From positions 1 to 8,311 of the forward strand of contig JAEZLY010000158.1 of the NCBI GenBank assembly GCA_023414985.1: a stretch of 8,311 bases of DNA. The letters are read 5' to 3'. Of the stretch, positions 5,929 through 8,311 are shown in pieces (within the stretch, counting starts at the first letter, position 1; every line of letters begins with the position of its first letter). The position numbers and the translations under genes are program-made. Origin of the DNA: Bacillota bacterium (GTDB lineage Bacteria; Bacillota; Clostridia; Lachnospirales; Lachnospiraceae). The notes beneath the pieces were generated by a model. The model searched no databases and was not told the origin of the DNA. It saw only the letters and a list, made by a program, of their open reading frames with translations.

Positions 5929-6615
5929 TCATATCCAGCTCTCGGGATTAGCCATACCCTCCTTGAACTTTTCTAAGAAAAGTCCCACATGATATCCATC
6001 GGCCACCGCATGATGAACGGTAATCGAAAGTGGCACCCATCTTCTGCCCTCTCTCTCAAAGAATTTACCTGCCTGTATAATCGGGAAGTAATACTCCGCA
6101 TTGACATAAGGTATCGGGGAATAATGTGTAAACTCTATCCATGGCAGCATACCAATCATGTAATTATTGTGCGGTGCCATCTCTGGCTTAGCTAGGATCC
6201 CATGATTATCGGCATACTTGTTCTGATCTTCCATGTAATTATTGTAGAAAATCTCGAAGTCAGGGTTATACTCCGTCCACAGATTAGACATCGTCTTGTC
6301 GTCTTCATGGAAGCATGCATAGGAGGGATGCAGAACCTCATAATAACCCAACTGCCCATTTAAATTGGCGATACGCAATTCCTGCTGTTCCGTGATCAGC
6401 TTGGAAGCCAGGTAAATATATGCCGGAAAGAATTTTCTGCTCTGCTGCTTCATCCGATTGTAGGTGTTGGTGATGTCCACTTCCACACTGATCGAGTACC
6501 CGGTTGGTAACATCTTGGTAAAGTAATAAAAGTACTGTCTCCTATCCCAATGCTCAAAATCTATTTGGTGAAAGACTGTATTTAAGCTGGTTTCCTTCTC
6601 TTTATTATCTGACAT
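5929..6615 (-). CDS. CatA-like chloramphenicol O-acetyltransferase family protein
   Basis: A 228-residue cytosolic protein with the fold and size of type A chloramphenicol acetyltransferases, which move an acetyl group from acetyl-CoA to a hydroxyl. Seen: FEHWDRRQYFYYF (20-32; R25 or R26 fits the Arg that pairs with the active-site Asp in CAT), KFFPAYIYLASKL (61-73), MLPWIEFTHYSPIPY (156-170), YYFPIIQAGKFF (175-186) and the catalytic box HHAVADG with His202 and Asp206. In an ungapped alignment by eye to CAT(III), the active-site Ser148 position is His164, with Ser166 nearby, so chloramphenicol may not be the substrate. The ATG has AGAAGG seven bases upstream. It is the second gene of an operon with the DUF2087 gene, 15 bases apart. 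The family is sure; resistance is not. Confidence 0.88.
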   Translation of the reverse strand: MSDNKEKETSLNTVFHQIDFEHWDRRQYFYYFTKMLPTGYSISVEVDITNTYNRMKQQSRKFFPAYIYLASKLITEQQELRIANLNGQLGYYEVLHPSYACFHEDDKTMSNLWTEYNPDFEIFYNNYMEDQNKYADNHGILAKPEMAPHNNYMIGMLPWIEFTHYSPIPYVNAEYYFPIIQAGKFFEREGRRWVPLSITVHHAVADGYHVGLFLEKFKEGMANPESWI

Positions 6616-6630
6616 ATTATAACCTTCTTT

Positions 6631-6909
6631 CTATTCAACTACGGGTTTCCAATACCTTGAGCCGTCAGGTTCACGGCATAATAACCCATGATCAACCAAT
6701 TCCCGTCTGAGTATGAAATAATCTCCAAACGTATGCCATTCTTCACAGATGGAGTTTACCTCTTTTTCCGTATAATCACGATTTCCCTCAAATTTTTCTG
6801 CCAGATAGCAAAGTGTAGCCACTCTGACCGATTGCTTTTGCGATAGCTGCGTGATCTTACCGGAAGTATCAAGGAATCTACTGATATCGATTCTATATTC
6901 CAAGTTCAT
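6631..6909 (-). CDS. DUF2087 domain protein
   Basis: A 92-residue protein consisting of essentially one DUF2087 domain (PF09860 type), a small helical, winged-helix-like domain often found in or next to putative transcriptional regulators. Recognisable parts: a Lys/Gln-rich turn and helix (KQSVRVATLCYLAEKF), RDYTEKEVN (45-52), FGDYFILRRELVDHGLL (61-77) and EPDGSRYW (80-87). The frame stays open up to an ATG at 7005, but that ATG has no ribosome site and a promoter lies inside the extension, so the start at 6909 (AAAGGAG just upstream) is preferred. It is co-transcribed with and 15 bases ahead of the CatA-like gene, so it may control or assist it; that role is inference. Confidence 0.8.
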   Translation of the reverse strand: MNLEYRIDISRFLDTSGKITQLSQKQSVRVATLCYLAEKFEGNRDYTEKEVNSICEEWHTFGDYFILRRELVDHGLLCREPDGSRYWKPVVE

Positions 6910-6933
6910 CAACTCCTTTCTGTACCAAATCCT

Positions 6934-6962
6934 ATTGTAGCGGTTCGTCACAGGTTCTTCAA
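6934..6962 (-). promoter_or_regulatory. Promoter of the DUF2087-CatA-like operon
   Basis: Minus strand: -35 TTGAAG (6962-6957), exactly 17 bases, -10 TACAAT (6939-6934, 5 of 6). Transcription would begin near 6927, about 18 bases before the ATG at 6909, supporting the shorter start. Confidence 0.6.
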
Positions 6963-7044
6963 TAAACGCTCCGTAGAGAACATTTGTAACGATAAACGAC
7001 TGCATAATCAGACATAAGCATAGACATCTGACTTAATTTGTAAA

Positions 7045-7077
7045 TTATCCACGGTGCTCTGTTGATAATGTGGATAA
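7045..7077. promoter_or_regulatory. Inverted pair of DnaA-box-like 9-mers
   Basis: TTATCCACG (7045-7053, 8 of 9 to TTATCCACA) and TGTGGATAA (7069-7077, a perfect DnaA box on the minus strand) face each other across 15 bases in the divergent spacer. As an inverted repeat the shared arms are TTATCCAC/GTGGATAA. They could bind DnaA or be an operator for another regulator. Confidence 0.45.
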
Positions 7078-7184
7078 ATGGTAATATTTGGCTATCGCTT
7101 TTTTCATATTTAGACGTCGGCTGACTTATCTTTGTAGTTAAATAAGATCACAATAATAATCACTAATCTAAAGGAGCTAACAGC

Positions 7185-7472
7185 ATGCCATTTCTTAATC
7201 CTGACCACAAACCTCTCATCAGGCACCCCATCGGCCATCCGGTAGCCGTAAGAGCCGCCTTCAACACTGTCGGACAATTCGTCCCGCGCTCCTTCTGTAT
7301 TGAAGATGATACGGAAGAATTGTTCAAATACAAGATCAGCTCCATAAAAGCAATCAAGGAAGATAAATATATGCTTAAGATATTTTATTGCACCTATGAT
7401 GCTTACGGTTATCGGAATGATGTCGTGCTCTGCTATGATATCGTAAAGCACCATTGGATTATTGCTTCCTAA
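7185..7472 (+). CDS. Conserved-looking 95-residue protein of unknown function
   Basis: ATG at 7185 with AAAGGAG eight bases upstream. The protein has no signal peptide or membrane segment. Its make-up looks like one small mixed alpha/beta domain: a Pro/His-rich start (HPIGHPVAVRAAFN), a turn with QFVPRSFCIEDDTEELFKY, then alternating strand-like stretches (YMLKIFYCTYDAYG, DVVLCYDI, HHWIIAS). Two His (HH near residue 90) and three Cys are present, but no metal motif stands out. The FCIEDD...F.Y.I pattern gives the impression of a conserved family in Clostridia, but I cannot name it. A minus-strand open frame over the same region is a shadow. The gene lies between the divergent CatA-like operon and the glutathione peroxidase promoter, with no terminator after it. 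No good promoter was found directly upstream. Confidence 0.7.
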   Translation: MPFLNPDHKPLIRHPIGHPVAVRAAFNTVGQFVPRSFCIEDDTEELFKYKISSIKAIKEDKYMLKIFYCTYDAYGYRNDVVLCYDIVKHHWIIAS

Positions 7473-7491
7473 AATATCATTATTTTTCTCC

Positions 7492-7520
7492 TTGACAAAT
7501 CGCCATAGATTGTATACAAT
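7492..7520 (+). promoter_or_regulatory. Strong promoter of the glutathione peroxidase genes
   Basis: A perfect -35 TTGACA (7492-7497), a 17-base spacer and a -10 TACAAT (7515-7520, 5 of 6). The start would be near 7527, giving a leader of about 38 bases before the ATG at 7565. Confidence 0.8.
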
Positions 7521-7529
7521 CTAATTGTA
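7506..7529. promoter_or_regulatory. OhrR/MarR-like operator overlapping the -10 box
   Basis: Three consecutive half-sites: ATTGTA (7509-7514), TACAAT (7515-7520) and ATTGTA (7524-7529). The first two form a perfect 18-bp palindrome (7506-7523); the second and third form TACAAT-N3-ATTGTA. From memory, the Bacillus subtilis OhrR operator at ohrA has the same order and spacing of half-sites (TACAATT-A-AATTGTA repeated). Location over -10 to +1 fits repression relieved by organic peroxide. The palindrome is seen; the regulator identity is inference. Confidence 0.55.
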
Positions 7530-7564
7530 AATAATATTTATAGTGATGGAAAGGAAGGAACCTC

Positions 7565-8038
7565 ATGGGTTTATATGAATATATCGTAAAGGATAATAAG
7601 GGGAATGTCGTTCCCATGAATACGTACCAGAGAAAGGTACTGTTAATTGTCAACACTGCTACCGGCTGTGGCTTTACACCCCAATATGCAGGCCTACAGG
7701 CACTATATGAGAAATATCATGACCGTGGGTTCGAGCTTCTTGACTTCCCCTGCAACCAGTTCGCTGGTCAGGCACCGGGAACCGAGGATGAGATTCAGAG
7801 CTTCTGCACCGCCCGATACGGTACAACCTTTCCGCGATTTGCGAAAATTAAGGTCAACGGCAAAGAAGCCGAACCTTTATATAGCTTCTTAAAGCAACAG
7901 CAGGGCGGCACCCTGGGGGATAGAATCAAATGGAACTTTACCAAGTTCTTAGTTGACCGCTCCGGTAACGTAATCAAGCGCTACGCTCCCACCGATACTC
8001 CGGAGAGCATCGAGAAGGACTTAGAAGCCCTGTTATAA
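7565..8038 (+). CDS. Glutathione peroxidase family protein, cysteine type
   Basis: A 157-residue cytosolic peroxidase of the GPx family, which reduces hydroperoxides; bacterial Cys forms mostly use thioredoxin instead of glutathione. Seen: NTATGCGFTPQY with the peroxidatic Cys35 (codon TGT at 7667-7669, so not selenocysteine), FPCNQFAGQAPG (61-72) giving the catalytic Gln69, and IKWNFTKFLVDR (121-132) giving Trp123 and Asn124, completing the tetrad. Cys63 and Cys81 are further cysteines; one may resolve the sulfenic acid. The usual Y-x-GKV entry strand reads Y-Q-R-KV, and the residue before the catalytic Cys is Gly, where Lys or Gln is common. The ATG has AAGGAAGG six bases upstream. It is expressed from a strong promoter with an OhrR-like operator and followed by a paralogue. 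Confidence 0.95.
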   Translation: MGLYEYIVKDNKGNVVPMNTYQRKVLLIVNTATGCGFTPQYAGLQALYEKYHDRGFELLDFPCNQFAGQAPGTEDEIQSFCTARYGTTFPRFAKIKVNGKEAEPLYSFLKQQQGGTLGDRIKWNFTKFLVDRSGNVIKRYAPTDTPESIEKDLEALL

Positions 8039-8123
8039 AGTAAATAATTTCTGTGATTGGCTGCATACGGATAGAACAGCATCAGGATTAATAGAATAAG
8101 AGTAAGAACGAGAGAAAGGATAA

Positions 8124-8145
8124 GTATCCTGGCAAGGCCGGATAC
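8124..8145 (+). other. Hairpin in the leader of the second glutathione peroxidase
   Basis: GTATCC (8124-8129) pairs with GGATAC (8140-8145) and GGC (8131-8133) with GCC (8137-8139), leaving one bulged T and a 3-base loop: nine base pairs. No T run follows, so it is not a terminator. It ends two bases before the GGTGAG ribosome site (8148-8153) and may affect mRNA stability or initiation. Confidence 0.4.
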
Positions 8146-8156
8146 ATGGTGAGAAA

Positions 8157-8311
8157 ATGAACGTATATGATTTTAGAGTTATGAATAAGCATGGAGAGGA
8201 AGTCTCCTTATCAGAATATGAGGGAAAGGTTCTTCTGATCGTCAATACCGCTACCCAGTGCGGCTTCACTCCGCAATATGATGCCCTTCAGGACATCTAT
8301 GAGAAATATGC
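8157..8311 (+). CDS. Second glutathione peroxidase family protein (3' end missing)
   Basis: This tandem paralogue is cut by the window end after 51 codons. It begins MNVYDFRVMNKHGEEVSL and carries YEGKVLLIVNTATQCGFTPQY with the peroxidatic residue Cys35, at the same position as in the first copy and again encoded by TGC rather than TGA. By hand alignment 29 of the 51 visible residues are identical to the upstream gene. This copy keeps the canonical GKV and T-Q-C residues that the first lacks. The ATG at 8157 follows GGTGAG with a 3-base gap; GGTGA pairs with the inner part of the anti-Shine-Dalgarno sequence, so the short gap is acceptable. The gap to the upstream gene is 118 bases with no terminator, so co-transcription is likely. 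Confidence 0.9.
   Translation, partial: MNVYDFRVMNKHGEEVSLSEYEGKVLLIVNTATQCGFTPQYDALQDIYEKY

Noticed and set aside
6910..7005. N-terminal extension of the DUF2087 gene to the ATG at 7005
   Set aside because: No ribosome site there, and a TTGAAG-N17-TACAAT promoter lies inside the extension; the domain starts after the ATG at 6909.
7110..7454. Minus-strand open frame of 114 codons opposite the 95-residue gene
   Set aside because: No ribosome site and low-complexity hydrophobic output; the plus-strand gene has an ideal ribosome site and a globular sequence.
7667..7669. Selenocysteine glutathione peroxidase
   Set aside because: The catalytic codon is TGT (and TGC in the second copy), so both are cysteine enzymes with no need for UGA recoding.
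1..8311. Search for CRISPR arrays, tRNA/rRNA genes, insertion sequences and attachment sites
   Set aside because: No spaced direct repeats, transposase fragments, terminal inverted repeats or tRNA-like cloverleafs were seen by eye on either strand.

Overview
The window looks like chromosomal DNA of a low-to-mid GC Bacillota bacterium, most likely a Lachnospiraceae-type Clostridium relative. This rests on strong AGGAGG-type ribosome sites, sigma-A type promoters, GTG starts, and gene families typical of that group: ferredoxin-fused aldo/keto reductase, CNNM/CorC transporter, YbaK, CatA-like acetyltransferase and Cys-type glutathione peroxidase. No phage, transposon, CRISPR or RNA gene was seen. 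The genes are mostly single-gene or two-gene units on alternating strands.

Left part (1-1163, + strand): the C-terminal two thirds of an iron-sulfur aldo/keto reductase, cut by the window edge. It is followed by a compact unit with its own promoter: a 24-codon leader ORF, a strong intrinsic terminator and then a 52-residue very basic protein. A segment inside the leader ORF can pair with the 5' arm of the terminator, so this could be a translation-coupled attenuator. It is the least explained structure in the window.

Middle (1164-4305, - strand): a YbaK-type aminoacyl-tRNA deacylase, a small AT-rich membrane-anchored protein resembling DUF4362, a CoiA-like protein with a long coiled coil and an altered nuclease core, and a cytosolic zinc-dependent phospholipase C-like protein with its own terminator. 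A 292-base divergent spacer follows, with a good promoter for the next gene and a palindrome over its -10 box.

Right part (4598-8311): a CNNM/CBS/CorC_HlyC transporter (+) ends at a strong hairpin shared with a convergent two-gene operon (-) made of a DUF2087 protein and a chloramphenicol-acetyltransferase-like protein. A spacer holding an inverted pair of DnaA-box-like 9-mers leads to an unknown 95-residue protein (+). Then come two tandem Cys-type glutathione peroxidases (+), the second cut by the window end. The first has a strong promoter whose -10 box lies in a palindrome array resembling an OhrR (organic peroxide sensor) operator, which fits peroxide-responsive control of the pair.

No gene-free stretch exceeds 300 bases; the larger spacers (3405-3675, 4306-4597, 6910-7184) hold the regulatory sites listed.
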